Positions 8,197 to 17,164 of a DNA stretch of 64,000 nt are shown piece after piece (positions within the stretch are counted from its first letter, which is position 1; each line of letters opens with the position of its first letter). This DNA is from Brevibacillus massiliensis (lineage in GTDB: Bacteria > Bacillota > Bacilli > Brevibacillales > Brevibacillaceae), in the NCBI RefSeq assembly GCF_000311785.1, contig NZ_HE978539.1:57431-121430 (forward strand), read 5' to 3'. The translations under genes were made by a program, and so were the position numbers. The notes beneath the pieces were generated by a model. It saw only the letters and a program-made list of their open reading frames with translations, searched no databases and was not told the DNA's origin.

Positions 8197-9234
8197 ATGG
8201 CGAGAATGATCAGTTTTTCAAAAGCGATCAACGAAGCGATGAAGATCGCGATGGAGCAGGATGAAAATGTAGTTCTGATGGGAGAAGACGTAGCGGGGGG
8301 AGCCCAGGTCGATCATCTGCAGGATGACGAAGCGTGGGGCGGCGTTCTGGGTGTGACCAAAGGCTTGGTCCAGACATTTGGCCGTGACCGCGTGCTGGAT
8401 ACGCCGATCACGGAAGCCGGGTATGTCGGTGCGGCCATGGCGGCTGCCGCCACAGGCCTGCGGCCGATTGCCGAGCTGATGTTCAACGATTTCATTGGCA
8501 GTTGTCTTGACCAGGTGATGAATCAGGGGGCCAAGTTCCGCTACATGTTTGGCGGCAAAGCCCAGGTGCCGATCACGATTCGAACCATGCACGGGGCAGG
8601 GTTCCGCGCCGCGGCCCAGCATTCGCAAAGTTTGTACGCCATGTTCACCCATATACCAGGGGTCAAGGTAGTCGTCCCATCAACGCCATACGATGCGAAA
8701 GGCTTGCTCCTGGCCGCTATCGCCGATAATGATCCGGTTATTTTCTTTGAAGACAAGACCCTTTACAACATGACAGGAGAGGTTCCGGAAGGCCATTATA
8801 CGATTCCGTTAGGCCAAGCGGACATTAAGCGAACCGGCTCGGATTTGACCATCGTGGCCATCGGCAAGCAGGTGCATACGGCCCTGGAAGCGGCAGAGCT
8901 GCTTGCCAAAAAAGGGATTGAAATCGAGGTCGTGGACCCCCGCAGCTTGTCTCCGCTGGATGAAGAAACAATTCTCTCTTCCGTTGCCAAGACCAACCGC
9001 TTGATCGTCATTGACGAAGCGAATCCGCGCTGCGGCATCGCGGCTGATATCGCCGCGCTTGTCGCCGACAAAGGATTTGATACCCTGGATGCGCCAATCA
9101 AACGGATTACGGCTCCGCATACACCTGTGCCGTTTTCGCCGCCACTCGAAGATTTGTATCTGCCCACCCCGAAAAAAGTGATTGAAGTCGTCTCGGAACT
9201 GATTGGTGACGCTTCCATCATGGCCGTTTCCTAA
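8197..9234 (+). CDS. acoB: Acetoin dehydrogenase E1 component, beta subunit
   Basis: A 345-residue transketolase-like pyrimidine-binding subunit of the E1 heterotetramer. It has ENVVLMGEDVAGGAQ, DTPITEAGYVGAAMAAA and, in the C-terminal transketolase domain, EVVDPRSLSPLDEETI and DEANPRCGIAADI. Length and domain order match AcoB and PdhB/BkdB proteins; the AcoR gene and neighbours favour acetoin as substrate. The start ATG 8197 follows GGAAGGGAGG. A hairpin lies in the 76-base gap before acoC. Confidence 0.93.
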   Translation: MARMISFSKAINEAMKIAMEQDENVVLMGEDVAGGAQVDHLQDDEAWGGVLGVTKGLVQTFGRDRVLDTPITEAGYVGAAMAAAATGLRPIAELMFNDFIGSCLDQVMNQGAKFRYMFGGKAQVPITIRTMHGAGFRAAAQHSQSLYAMFTHIPGVKVVVPSTPYDAKGLLLAAIADNDPVIFFEDKTLYNMTGEVPEGHYTIPLGQADIKRTGSDLTIVAIGKQVHTALEAAELLAKKGIEIEVVDPRSLSPLDEETILSSVAKTNRLIVIDEANPRCGIAADIAALVADKGFDTLDAPIKRITAPHTPVPFSPPLEDLYLPTPKKVIEVVSELIGDASIMAVS

Positions 9235-9244
9235 ACATGACGCG

Positions 9245-9276
9245 GGGCACTCCTCCAAACATGGGAAGGGGTGCCC
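9245..9276 (+). other. Intergenic hairpin between acoB and acoC
   Basis: GGGCAC (9245-9250) pairs with GTGCCC (9271-9276), extended inward by TCC/GGA pairing. There is no T-tract, so it may serve mRNA processing or stability within the operon rather than termination. Confidence 0.5.
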
Positions 9277-9310
9277 ATTTATCCGACGAACGAAGGAGTG
9301 AATCGAAAAC

Positions 9311-10588
9311 ATGGCTGCAGAAGTCATTATGCCGAAATTGGGAATGTCCATGGCAGAAGGAACCGTGATCGGCTGGAAAAAGAAAGTTGGCGATCAGGTC
9401 ACCAAGGGCGAGGGAATTGTGGATATCAGTTCGGAAAAAATTGAGATGGAACTGGAAGCGCCGGCGGATGGCATTTTGCTCGCGATCGCCGTCGCCGATG
9501 GCGGGGTCGTACCCTATGGAACGGTGCTCGGCTATATCGGACAGTCAGGGGAGAATCTGGAGACCACTTCCCATGCGGCAGCAGGAACCGCGGAGCACCA
9601 GGAGGTGGCGGCAACAGCGATGATGGAAGAGAAAGCCGTTCCGGCGCCAGCCGCGAACAAAGGCAGCAGCTTGAAAATTTCCCCCGTTGCCAAAAAAATC
9701 GCCGAAGAAGCAGGGCTAAATCTGGAGTCCATCGTGGGTACAGGCCCGCAAGGCCGCATCACGAAAGAAGATGTAGAAAAGGCTTTGGCGAGCCGTGCTG
9801 CTTCCGGGCCGGTAGCGACAACCCCAGCTTCAGCTGCTGCTTCAGCTTCTACACCTGCACCCATGCAGACTGCTTCTGCCCAGGAGGTGGTGGAGACTAC
9901 TCCGGTTATCGGTATGCGAAAGGTAATTGCCACCCGGATGCTGGAGAGCTTGCAGCAGAGCGCCCAGCTGACGATGACGGCCAAGGTCGATCTGACCGAG
10001 CTGCTCTCGCTGCAAAAACAACTGGCGGTTGAGATTGAAAGACGCCAGGAAGGAAAACTTACCGTTACCGACTTTATCGCCCGGGCTGTCGTCCTCTCGC
10101 TGAAGAAGCACAAACAGCTGAACAGCGCTTATTTCGCCAATCAGCAAGAAGCGCGAATCGAAACATATGGACATGTTCACCTGGGAATCGCTGTCGCGCT
10201 GGAGAAGGGCTTGGTGGTTCCGGTGATTCGTCACGCCGACACGCTCACTTTGCTGGAAATCTCAAAAGCGATCAAATCGTTGGGCGAGCGGGCCCGCAAT
10301 AACCAGCTAAGCGGTGACGAAATGAAGGGATCTACCTTTACGATCAGCAATTTGGGAGCTTACGGGGTCGAGTATTTTACACCTGTATTGAATCCTCCGG
10401 AAGCCGGGATTCTTGGTGTCGGGGCGATCGAGGCAGTTCCGATGTACCGGGGAGAAGAACTTACGCGGTGCAGCCTGCTTCCGCTCAGCCTGACATTTGA
10501 CCACCGCGTGTTGGATGGAGCGCCGGCCGCTCAATTCCTGGGAAGCGTCAAGGATTACCTGGAACACCCGTACACTCTGTTGTTGTAA
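9311..10588 (+). CDS. acoC: Acetoin dehydrogenase E2, dihydrolipoyl acetyltransferase
   Basis: A 425-residue E2 core protein that transfers acetyl from lipoyl to CoA. N-terminal lipoyl domain (about 1-78) with lipoylation site SSEKIEME (K43); an Ala/Pro/Thr linker; peripheral subunit-binding domain (about 120-160: [27 protein letters not shown]); a second flexible linker rich in Ala, Ser and Thr; catalytic CAT fold (about 195-425) ending with the active-site block [14 protein letters not shown]. The single lipoyl domain is as in other Firmicute AcoC proteins. The start ATG 9311 follows GAAGGAG. It is the likely client of LipL encoded upstream. Confidence 0.93.
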   Translation: MAAEVIMPKLGMSMAEGTVIGWKKKVGDQVTKGEGIVDISSEKIEMELEAPADGILLAIAVADGGVVPYGTVLGYIGQSGENLETTSHAAAGTAEHQEVAATAMMEEKAVPAPAANKGSSLKISPVAKKIAEEAGLNLESIVGTGPQGRITKEDVEKALASRAASGPVATTPASAAASASTPAPMQTASAQEVVETTPVIGMRKVIATRMLESLQQSAQLTMTAKVDLTELLSLQKQLAVEIERRQEGKLTVTDFIARAVVLSLKKHKQLNSAYFANQQEARIETYGHVHLGIAVALEKGLVVPVIRHADTLTLLEISKAIKSLGERARNNQLSGDEMKGSTFTISNLGAYGVEYFTPVLNPPEAGILGVGAIEAVPMYRGEELTRCSLLPLSLTFDHRVLDGAPAAQFLGSVKDYLEHPYTLLL

Positions 10589-10599
10589 GGAGGAGACCC

Positions 10600-11979
10600 G
10601 TGGGAACCGTAGTGATTATCGGTGGAGGACCGGCAGGTTACGTAGCTGCGATAACAGCTGCCCGCAAAGGACAGCAGGTGACAATCATAGAGCATCAGCA
10701 ATTGGGCGGCACTTGTCTCAATGAGGGATGCATCCCGACGAAGTCGCTTCTGGAAAGTGCGGAAACCTATGAAAAGGTGAAGCGAGCCGCAGCCTTCGGG
10801 ATCGACGTGCCGGCTGACGGAGTATCCGTCAATTGGCGAGGCGTCCAGCAGTATAAAGGGAAGGTGATGAAAAAGCTTGTCCTCGGAGTAGGCTATTTGA
10901 TGAAGAAGAACCAGGTGCAGGTAATCAAGGGGAAGGCAGCTTTTTTGACAGACCGGATCGTGAAAGTGGAAAAAGCGGACGGAGCCGAGCAGATCACCGC
11001 TGACCGCTTTATCCTCGCAACGGGCTCCGAGCCGATCGAGCTGCCGTTTGCTCCTTTTGATGGACACTGGATCATTCACAGCAGCCAGGCGATGTCGCTT
11101 CCCGGCATCCCCGCCAGCTTGCTGATCGTGGGGGGAGGAGTCATCGGCTGTGAATTTGCCAGCATCTACAGCAGAATGGGAACAAAGGTTACCGTGGTAG
11201 AGATGGCAGGGCAGCTGTTGCCGGGGGAAGACCGCGATATTGCGGAGGTGTTAACCCGGCAGTTGGAGGCGGCGGGGGTAACCATTTACACCGGGACTTC
11301 GCTGCAAAGCTTGGATGCAGCGGCGAAAACAGCGACCGTGCAAAAAAGAGACAGAGTGGAAGAAATACAGGCAGAACGTGTATTGGTGGCAATTGGCCGA
11401 AAGCCGCGAGTAGAGGAGCTGGGCTTGGACCGGATTGGTGTAACGTATTCCAGGCAAGGCATCCAGGTAAACGAAAACATGCAGACGAGTGCCTCTCATA
11501 TATATGCCTGCGGCGATGTGATTGGCGGTATTCAGCTTGCCCATGTTGCCTTTCACGAGGGAGAAGTGGCAGCGCTCAACGCATGCGGCATTGAGAAAAG
11601 CGTTTCTTATCACGCCGTTCCCCGCTGTATCTATACGTCACCGGAGATCGCCAGTGTGGGGCTTACGGAGATGCAGGCCAGAGAAAAGTACGGGGATGTT
11701 CGCATTGGGGAATTCGCATTTACGGCGAACGGAAAAGCGTTGATTCTAAATGAACAGACAGGGAAAGTGAAAGTGATTGTCGAGCCGAAGTTCAACGAGA
11801 TCGTCGGGATTACGATTGTCGGCCCCCGGGCGACCGAGTTGATCGGCCAGGGAACAATCATGCTGCACACGGAAATGACTGCGGATGCCATGGAAGATTT
11901 TATCGCGGCCCATCCGACACTGTCAGAAAGCCTGTTGGAAGCCGTGTTGAACGTAACGGGTCAAGCCATCCATGGTTAA
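10600..11979 (+). CDS. acoL: Dihydrolipoyl dehydrogenase (E3) of acetoin complex
   Basis: A 459-residue flavoprotein disulfide reductase that reoxidises dihydrolipoyl-AcoC with NAD. Features: N-terminal FAD-binding GGGPAGYVAAI, redox-active disulfide GGTCLNEGCIPTKSL (about 39-51), central NAD-binding IVGGGVIGCEFASI, second FAD contact YACGDVIGG, and the C-terminal histidine-glutamate active-site segment AAHPTLSESLLEAV. The start is GTG 10600 after AAGGAGGAG, 11 bases past acoC. It ends the operon ahead of a strong terminator. No N-terminal lipoyl extension is present. Confidence 0.93.
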   Translation: MGTVVIIGGGPAGYVAAITAARKGQQVTIIEHQQLGGTCLNEGCIPTKSLLESAETYEKVKRAAAFGIDVPADGVSVNWRGVQQYKGKVMKKLVLGVGYLMKKNQVQVIKGKAAFLTDRIVKVEKADGAEQITADRFILATGSEPIELPFAPFDGHWIIHSSQAMSLPGIPASLLIVGGGVIGCEFASIYSRMGTKVTVVEMAGQLLPGEDRDIAEVLTRQLEAAGVTIYTGTSLQSLDAAAKTATVQKRDRVEEIQAERVLVAIGRKPRVEELGLDRIGVTYSRQGIQVNENMQTSASHIYACGDVIGGIQLAHVAFHEGEVAALNACGIEKSVSYHAVPRCIYTSPEIASVGLTEMQAREKYGDVRIGEFAFTANGKALILNEQTGKVKVIVEPKFNEIVGITIVGPRATELIGQGTIMLHTEMTADAMEDFIAAHPTLSESLLEAVLNVTGQAIHG

Positions 11980-11980
11980 G

Positions 11981-12012
11981 GCTGTCGGGAAAATCCCGGC
12001 AGCTTTTTTTCT
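11981..12012 (+). terminator. Rho-independent terminator of aco operon
   Basis: GCTGTCGGG/CCCGGCAGC stem with a short A/T loop followed by seven T at 12004-12010. Confidence 0.9.
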
Positions 12013-12251
12013 TTTTATATCGTTAGAGTAAGAGTTATAAAAGATCCCCGTTAATTAGATACATATATTAGCATAAATAGAAATATTTTTACCATAGCCA
12101 CGTAATCATCCGTAAATTAAACGTTCAGGGAATTTAGAATATACAATTTGCGAAATGATAGTCTGAGAGGAGGTACCGTTGCTCAAAATGGCATAATCAT
12201 AATTGATAATATTAAATTTGAGCATCGTAAGGAACAGGGTCTGCAGGCTTT

Positions 12252-12455
12252 TTGTTGAATATAGAACGTTGGCTAAAAAGGAAAAGGTACCCCCATTTCA
12301 TACCGAATATTCCCGTAATTACGAATCGTGGGAAATGGTTGTTGCCGTTACTTGTGCCATTTACAGCGGCGGGATTGGGGGCTGCGCATGTACATGGCAG
12401 TTTTTCGCCAACCATCGGGATAACAGCGACTTTTGGAGAGGAGCGATACTTGTGA
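12252..12455 (+). CDS. Possible small membrane protein
   Basis: A 67-codon frame starting TTG TTG. It has a basic N-terminus (ERWLKRKRYPHF), a hydrophobic stretch (KWLLPLLVPFTAAGLGAAHV) and the end FSPTIGITATFGEERYL. Its stop codon overlaps the GTG start of the following hydrolase, which suggests translational coupling. No ribosome site of quality is visible and I do not recognise the family. The remaining stretch 12012-12251 shows no gene. Confidence 0.3.
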   Translation: MLNIERWLKRKRYPHFIPNIPVITNRGKWLLPLLVPFTAAGLGAAHVHGSFSPTIGITATFGEERYL

Positions 12456-13228
12456 AAGATCATGTCTGGATTGAGAGCAGAGGAAAACGTCTGTCGGCGA
12501 TGGTTCATCAGCCGCAGGGCGTGAGCAATCCCCCTGTCGTGATTGTTTGTCACGGATTTACCGGGGAAAAAGTGGGCGGCAACCAATTTAATCTGCATGT
12601 GGCGAATGGCATTGAAGCAGCCGGCTTTGCGGTTGTTCGCTTTGAATATGCCGGCTCGGGAGAAAGCGAAGGAGAATTTGCCGTCGATACGACGATCACG
12701 GGCTGGAAAAGCGACCTGCGCGAAGTCGTCCACTGGGTGAAAAAGCAGTCGGCTCTTCAGAAGGGGCCATTGTTTCTTCTCGGGCATAGTCTGGGCGGAT
12801 GTGTCGTGCTTCTCCATGAAGACACGGATCATTTGATTTCTGGACGGATCGCGTTGGCTCCGGTCATTCATCCCGAAGAAAACTTTCGTGAGATCATCCT
12901 TGGGCCACAGATGTGGGCGGCGTCCTTGGCAGGCGAGACAATCTCGCACTTTTTTGGCAAAGGTTACTTTTTGCAGCCGAATTTCGTGCGCGACATTGCC
13001 CGGCAGAATCACTCTCCGCTGCAAGTCGGCCAAACCTATGCCGATCCGGTTCTGCTGATCCACGGTACAGAAGATCCGGCTGTTCCGGCGGAAGGGTCCA
13101 GGCAGTTTTACCAGGAGTATAATGGACCAAAGGAGCTTTTTCTAATCGAAGGGGCCGACCACAGCTTTTCGCGGCACATGGCTGAGCTGAGGGAGAAGAT
13201 CGTGGAATGGTTGAGGTCACATGTTTGA
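12452..13228 (+). CDS. Alpha/beta hydrolase, esterase/peptidase S9-like
   Basis: A 258-residue soluble hydrolase resembling the cinnamoyl-esterase/dienelactone-hydrolase branch. Motifs: VVIVCHGFTGEKVGG (oxyanion hole), RFEYAGSGESEG, nucleophile GHSLGG (serine near 117), acid residue in HGTEDPAVP, and catalytic histidine in GADHSFSRH. An in-frame extension to 12203 exists, but GTG 12452 has GGAGAGGAG upstream and gives a protein of normal length. Likely substrates are carboxyl esters; nothing nearby fixes the substrate. A good terminator follows at 13307. Confidence 0.8.
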   Translation: MKDHVWIESRGKRLSAMVHQPQGVSNPPVVIVCHGFTGEKVGGNQFNLHVANGIEAAGFAVVRFEYAGSGESEGEFAVDTTITGWKSDLREVVHWVKKQSALQKGPLFLLGHSLGGCVVLLHEDTDHLISGRIALAPVIHPEENFREIILGPQMWAASLAGETISHFFGKGYFLQPNFVRDIARQNHSPLQVGQTYADPVLLIHGTEDPAVPAEGSRQFYQEYNGPKELFLIEGADHSFSRHMAELREKIVEWLRSHV

Positions 13229-13306
13229 TGGGAAACGCCCAGGCGATCGTGTGCTCCCGTCAATGGAAGCGTAAAGGCAAGGAATCAGCAAGGAAGGAAA
13301 CAAAGC

Positions 13307-13347
13307 TGCGGCTTTCTCAGTGAACTGAGGAGGCCGCACTTTTTTTG
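13307..13347 (+). terminator. Terminator after hydrolase gene
   Basis: TGCGGC (13307-13312) pairs with GCCGCA (13333-13338), with an inner CTCAG/CTGAG stem, followed by seven to eight T. Confidence 0.85.
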
Positions 13348-13469
13348 TTCGGCTAACTATGCCCCGTCCGTGCGCCGCAACTTAGGCTCCGCCAAAAAGC
13401 TTGCGGAGCCGGGTATCCTTATCTCGGAGCATGTGTCATGGATCCCCCCGCACAAAAGAATGTTAAAAA

Positions 13470-13488
13470 TTTGTAAATCATTTACAAA
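13470..13488. promoter_or_regulatory. 19-bp perfect palindrome, candidate operator
   Basis: TTTGTAAAT-C-ATTTACAAA lies about 200 bp before the PHP-SurE-ABC operon. The 9-1-9 symmetry is typical of Fur/PerR/Zur-family or GntR/LacI operators. The sequence is not a canonical Fur, PerR or Zur box. The only open frame over this gap (13370-13654) has no protein-like features. Confidence 0.5.
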
Positions 13489-13505
13489 ATCTTTGCAAAA
13501 GACAT

Positions 13506-13519
13506 TGAAAGCGCTGCGA
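13506..13519 (+). promoter_or_regulatory. cre-like site
   Basis: TGAAAGCGCTGCGA matches the strong core of the CcpA-binding cre consensus (TGAAANCGNT) but deviates at two 3' positions. It sits between the palindrome and the operon start, so catabolite control is plausible. Confidence 0.4.
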
Positions 13520-13691
13520 ATCTATGTTCAAACATCACACATTCTTACCCGAATGTCGGATGGATGCGTGATGACGTTTACCTGCCGAGAAGAGCAGCGG
13601 CGCTTCATAAAAGCTTATCACTCTGCTTATTCGGGATTAAAACTTATTTTCTAAAATGAAGCCAGGGTGAAACGAGAGGGGGGAGTGTAAC

Positions 13692-14513
13692 ATGATCGAT
13701 CTGCATACACACACGACGGCATCTGACGGACTTATGACTCCTCGGGAGCTGCTAGACGAGGCGCAGCAAGTGGGCGTCCGTTATTTAGCGATTACCGATC
13801 ACGACTCGATCGACGGCTACCTTGCCATCAGGGAAGAAAGCAAACAAGCAAAAGTCCGGGTGCTCCCGGGAATTGAATGGAACACGGACGGTCCGGACGG
13901 CGAACTGCACATCCTGGGTTATGGCTTTGACATCGCCGATCCCCGTCTGCACTATATCATCGATCGACGGAAGCAAGAGCGCATCGATTGGGCCAAAGAG
14001 ATTGTCGGCAAGTGCCGGCAGTTGGGAATGGAGATACCCTTTGCGGATTGTCTGGCCCGGGCCAAGGGAGGGGTTGTGGTCCGCACCCACATCGCGGAGG
14101 TGTTGGTTTCACACGGGTACGGAACGGACCCGCGGGAGGTTTTTGGCAAGCTGCTGCAAAAAGGCTGTCCAGCGTATGTGCCCAGACCGGTTTTTACTGC
14201 CCGGGAAGCGATTGAGTTAACCCGTGAGATCGGCGGAATCGCCATCCTGGCGCATCCCGGCATCTATCCGTTCGAGTTTGATTTCAAGCTTTTAGTCGAG
14301 TATGGGATAGACGGAGTAGAGGTTTACCATGCAAAGCATTCGCCCGAGCAGACAACAAAATGGGAGCGGGAAGCACAGCAGTACAACTTAATTCGTTCAG
14401 GAGGCAGCGACTTTCACGGGTATGGGTCAAGGAATCCGCATCCAATCGGAAGTGTAGATATCCCGCCTGAAGTAAAGGAGTGGTGGACTTGTTTTATGTC
14501 TCATCAACCCTGA
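13692..14513 (+). CDS. PHP-domain phosphoesterase
   Basis: A 273-residue PHP-family metallo-phosphoesterase similar to TrpH/RNase AM (3',5'-nucleoside bisphosphate phosphatase). Metal-binding motifs are in the expected order: DLHTHTTASDG (HxH), ITDHDSIDGY, PGIEWNTDGPDGELHILGYG (Glu), TRTHIA-type segment VVVRTHIAEVL, LAHPG and SGGSDFHG. The start ATG 13692 follows GGGGGGAGTG. It is the first gene of a six-gene operon with an isomerase, SurE and an ABC importer; it overlaps the next gene. It probably removes a phosphate from the imported substrate; the exact substrate is unknown. Confidence 0.85.
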   Translation: MIDLHTHTTASDGLMTPRELLDEAQQVGVRYLAITDHDSIDGYLAIREESKQAKVRVLPGIEWNTDGPDGELHILGYGFDIADPRLHYIIDRRKQERIDWAKEIVGKCRQLGMEIPFADCLARAKGGVVVRTHIAEVLVSHGYGTDPREVFGKLLQKGCPAYVPRPVFTAREAIELTREIGGIAILAHPGIYPFEFDFKLLVEYGIDGVEVYHAKHSPEQTTKWEREAQQYNLIRSGGSDFHGYGSRNPHPIGSVDIPPEVKEWWTCFMSHQP

Positions 14514-15262
14514 TGTGGTCTTATCCGGTAGAAGAAGCGATTCTGATAGCGAAACAGCATGGGTTTCAGGGAGTAGAGATATGGGCCGAGCACGTCTGGT
14601 TTCATCAGAGCGATGCGGCAAAAATCAAGCAGGTTGCAGCTCGGGAGAATATGTCGTTGACGCTTCATGCAGCCAGTTGGGATTTGAATCTCTGTTCGCT
14701 CAATCAAGGAATCCGGGAACAATCGGTGGCGGAAATCACCAAGTCGTTTATCCTGGCGGCCCAGTTGGGAGCCAGGAATGTCACGATCCATCCCGGGCGG
14801 GTCACCCTCTCGCAGAGCTGGAAGGGTTGGCATATGGACATTCTCACGCAAAAGCTCAACACGCTTGCAAAAGAAGCCGGAAAACTTGGATTGGACTTAT
14901 CCATCGAACATATCGAACCAATCAAAAAAGAGTTTATTGTAACCCCGGCAGATATGAATGAACTGACCGCGAGGATCGCTTATCCCGTCAGTACAACCTT
15001 CGACGTGGCTCACGTTCCGCTCACTTATCCCCTCGTCGATTTTTACCGGGAACTGCGCTGGATCAGCAAGGTGCATATTAGTGACGCGACCGTGAACCAA
15101 CTGCATCTTCCGCTTGGACAAGGCGATGTGGCACTGCAATCCATCCTGCCTGTGATCATGGAAAAAGAAACGATCATCGTCGTCGAAGGAATCGACTTTT
15201 CCAAAGAGACTGAAGACTTGAAACAAAGCGCGAAGTACCTGCAAAGTGTGGTCAAGCGATAG
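14489..15262 (+). CDS. Sugar phosphate isomerase/epimerase (AP-endonuclease 2 TIM barrel)
   Basis: A protein of about 257 residues with the xylose-isomerase-like TIM-barrel fold. Visible are GFQGVEIWAEHVWF (first strand and metal-site Glu), LHAAS, ARNVTIHPGR, LSIEHIEP, TTFDVAHV, KVHISDA and IVVEGID, the alternating strand motifs of this family. Members isomerise or epimerise sugars or act on cyclitols. Frames allow GTG 14480 or 14483, but AAAGGAG at 14474-14480 points to TTG 14489. It overlaps the end of the PHP gene, showing tight co-transcription. Confidence 0.8.
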   Translation: MFYVSSTLMWSYPVEEAILIAKQHGFQGVEIWAEHVWFHQSDAAKIKQVAARENMSLTLHAASWDLNLCSLNQGIREQSVAEITKSFILAAQLGARNVTIHPGRVTLSQSWKGWHMDILTQKLNTLAKEAGKLGLDLSIEHIEPIKKEFIVTPADMNELTARIAYPVSTTFDVAHVPLTYPLVDFYRELRWISKVHISDATVNQLHLPLGQGDVALQSILPVIMEKETIIVVEGIDFSKETEDLKQSAKYLQSVVKR

Positions 15263-15273
15263 GAGCCGTGAAC

Positions 15274-16044
15274 ATGTCCTATAAAATACTAGTTACCAAT
15301 GATGACGGCATTTTTTCGAATGGTGTGTATCACCTTGCGCGAGCGTTGCAGCCGTTTGGCGAGGTCTTTGTTGTTTGTCCGGATCAGGAAAGAAGCGCGA
15401 TCAGCCATGCCATTACACTCAAGTCTCCCTTGAAAGCAAACAAGGTAAATTTTTTTCAAATGCCCTGCGAGGCGTGGGCTGTCAACGGAACGCCGGCAGA
15501 CTGTGTCAAAATGGCGGTCGAGGTCATTTTGAAAGAAAAGCCCGATTTTGTCATTTCGGGAATCAATCTCGGTCCGAACCTCGGACGGGATGTATTTTAC
15601 TCGGGGACCATCTCGGCAGCGGTCGAGGGCGTGATGTACCAAATCCCTTCTATTGCCGTATCGCTGGCCACCTTTAAGAAAGACGCGGATTTTTCCATTG
15701 TCGAACCATTGGCTTACAGGGTGTTTGAAACCCTTTTTCAACACAAGCACAGCGCTGAACACGTGTTGAACATTAACCTTCCGTACTTGTCAAAAGAAAT
15801 GGTGAGCGGGGTGGCAGTGACCCAACTCGGGATGGATGTGCTGCGCTATCAGTACGTTGGCTTGAATGATCCGCACGGCTATTTATGCTATTGGCTGAAA
15901 GACAACCTGGCCGAACTGAGCTTGAACGACGAGGAGAACGATTTCCAACAGCTTTGCAACGGCTATATTACCGTGACCCCGCTGCAGTTAAACATGACGA
16001 ATACCGCATTGAAAACCAAAATGATGAAGTGGTTTCAAGACTGA
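15274..16044 (+). CDS. surE: 5'/3'-nucleotidase SurE
   Basis: A 256-residue SurE-family phosphatase, a divalent-metal enzyme that dephosphorylates nucleoside monophosphates and other phosphate esters. Motifs: ILVTNDDGIFSNG (metal-binding DD), CPDQERSAISHAITL, AVNGTPADCVKMA and SGINLGPNLGRDVFYSGTIS. The start ATG 15274 follows AGGAG; a GTG at 15268 is too close to that site. SurE is normally a housekeeping gene next to pcm or rpoS-type genes in other bacteria. Here it sits third in a transport operon, an unusual setting that suggests a dedicated paralogue. Confidence 0.9.
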   Translation: MSYKILVTNDDGIFSNGVYHLARALQPFGEVFVVCPDQERSAISHAITLKSPLKANKVNFFQMPCEAWAVNGTPADCVKMAVEVILKEKPDFVISGINLGPNLGRDVFYSGTISAAVEGVMYQIPSIAVSLATFKKDADFSIVEPLAYRVFETLFQHKHSAEHVLNINLPYLSKEMVSGVAVTQLGMDVLRYQYVGLNDPHGYLCYWLKDNLAELSLNDEENDFQQLCNGYITVTPLQLNMTNTALKTKMMKWFQD

Positions 16045-16084
16045 CAGTGAGCCCAATCGCTGATCCATTTAGGGGGAGTCTATT

Positions 16085-17164
16085 ATGTTGAGTGCTGTTA
16101 CGAAGAAAATCGCTTTGCCCATTCTTACTGTCCTGACTGCTGCCAGCCTGGGTGCTTGTGGCGCCACACCCGCAGGGCAGCAGTCAAGCGAGGCCGCCCC
16201 AAAGCCAACGGCTAATGCTGCCGTAACCGTGGAGGCGCCGAAAGTCGAAGGAACACTCCACTTCTACACGTCGCAACCGGACAAGGATGCGGCGGCGCTG
16301 ATTGACGCCTTCACCAAGAAGTATCCGGATGTGAAAGTGGAGCTGTTCCGCTCCGGCACCGAAGAGGTGATCAGCCGTTTGCTGGCAGAGGCGGAAACCA
16401 ACAATGTGAAAGCGGATGTCCTGCTGGTTGCCGACGCTCCCACCTTTATCAGTTTAAAGAAGCGGGACTTGCTGCTGCCCTATCAGTCAAAAGAGGCTGA
16501 CGAAATCCCCGACGAGTTGAAAGATGCCGATGGGACCTACTACGGAACAAAAATCATGTCTACCGTATTGGCTGTAAATACAAAGAACGTCACGGAGCTG
16601 CCAGATAGCTGGAAGGTGTTGACCTCTCCGGCTGCGGCTGAAAAGGGCATTATGCCAAGTCCGCTGTATTCGGGGGCGGCCGCCTATAACCTGGGCGTTC
16701 TGATCAGGCAGGAAGGATTTGGGTGGGATTATTTTCAGGCGCTTGCGGCGAACAAGGTGACAGTCGTAAAAGGGAATGGCGCTGTGTTGAAAAGCCTGGC
16801 AAGCGGCGAAAAGGATTACGGAATGATTGTGGATTACATGGTGGCCCAAGCGAAAAAGGAAGGTTCTCCGGTTGAGCTTGTGTATCCGAAAGAGGGAGTC
16901 CCGGTCATTACCGAGCCGATTGGGATTTTAAAAGCGACGCAAAATGCGGAAGCGGCGAAGGCGTTTGTCGATTTCGTGCTCTCGGAAGAAGGGCAAAACG
17001 TGGCTTCAAGTCTGGGCTATACGCCGATACGAAAAGGCGTGAAAGCGCCGGAAGGACTAAAATCGATCGATCAACTGAACGTTTTGTCGGCCAATCCGCA
17101 AGAGTTGGAAGAGACGCGCGAGGAAGACAAAAAGAAATTTGGAGAGATGATCGGTGGAAAGTAA
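16085..17164 (+). CDS. ABC transporter substrate-binding lipoprotein (FbpA/AfuA/PhnS type)
   Basis: A 359-residue extracytoplasmic binding protein. N-terminal lipoprotein signal ends at LGAC near residue 20. The mature part begins EGTLHFYTSQPDKDAAALID and carries TEEVISRLLAEAE, PSPLYSGAAAYNLG, GNGAVLKSLASGE and EPIGILKATQNAEAAKAFVDF, the pattern of the cluster that includes ferric-iron, 2-aminoethylphosphonate and sugar-phosphate (AfuA) binders. I see no clear tyrosine pair for iron. The context of three phosphate- and sugar-processing genes favours a phosphorylated organic substrate. Confidence 0.82.
   Translation: MLSAVTKKIALPILTVLTAASLGACGATPAGQQSSEAAPKPTANAAVTVEAPKVEGTLHFYTSQPDKDAAALIDAFTKKYPDVKVELFRSGTEEVISRLLAEAETNNVKADVLLVADAPTFISLKKRDLLLPYQSKEADEIPDELKDADGTYYGTKIMSTVLAVNTKNVTELPDSWKVLTSPAAAEKGIMPSPLYSGAAAYNLGVLIRQEGFGWDYFQALAANKVTVVKGNGAVLKSLASGEKDYGMIVDYMVAQAKKEGSPVELVYPKEGVPVITEPIGILKATQNAEAAKAFVDFVLSEEGQNVASSLGYTPIRKGVKAPEGLKSIDQLNVLSANPQELEETREEDKKKFGEMIGGK

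Noticed and set aside
13370-13654. 94-codon open frame before the PHP gene
   Set aside because: It crosses the palindrome and cre-like site, has no ribosome site, and its translation shows no protein-like features.
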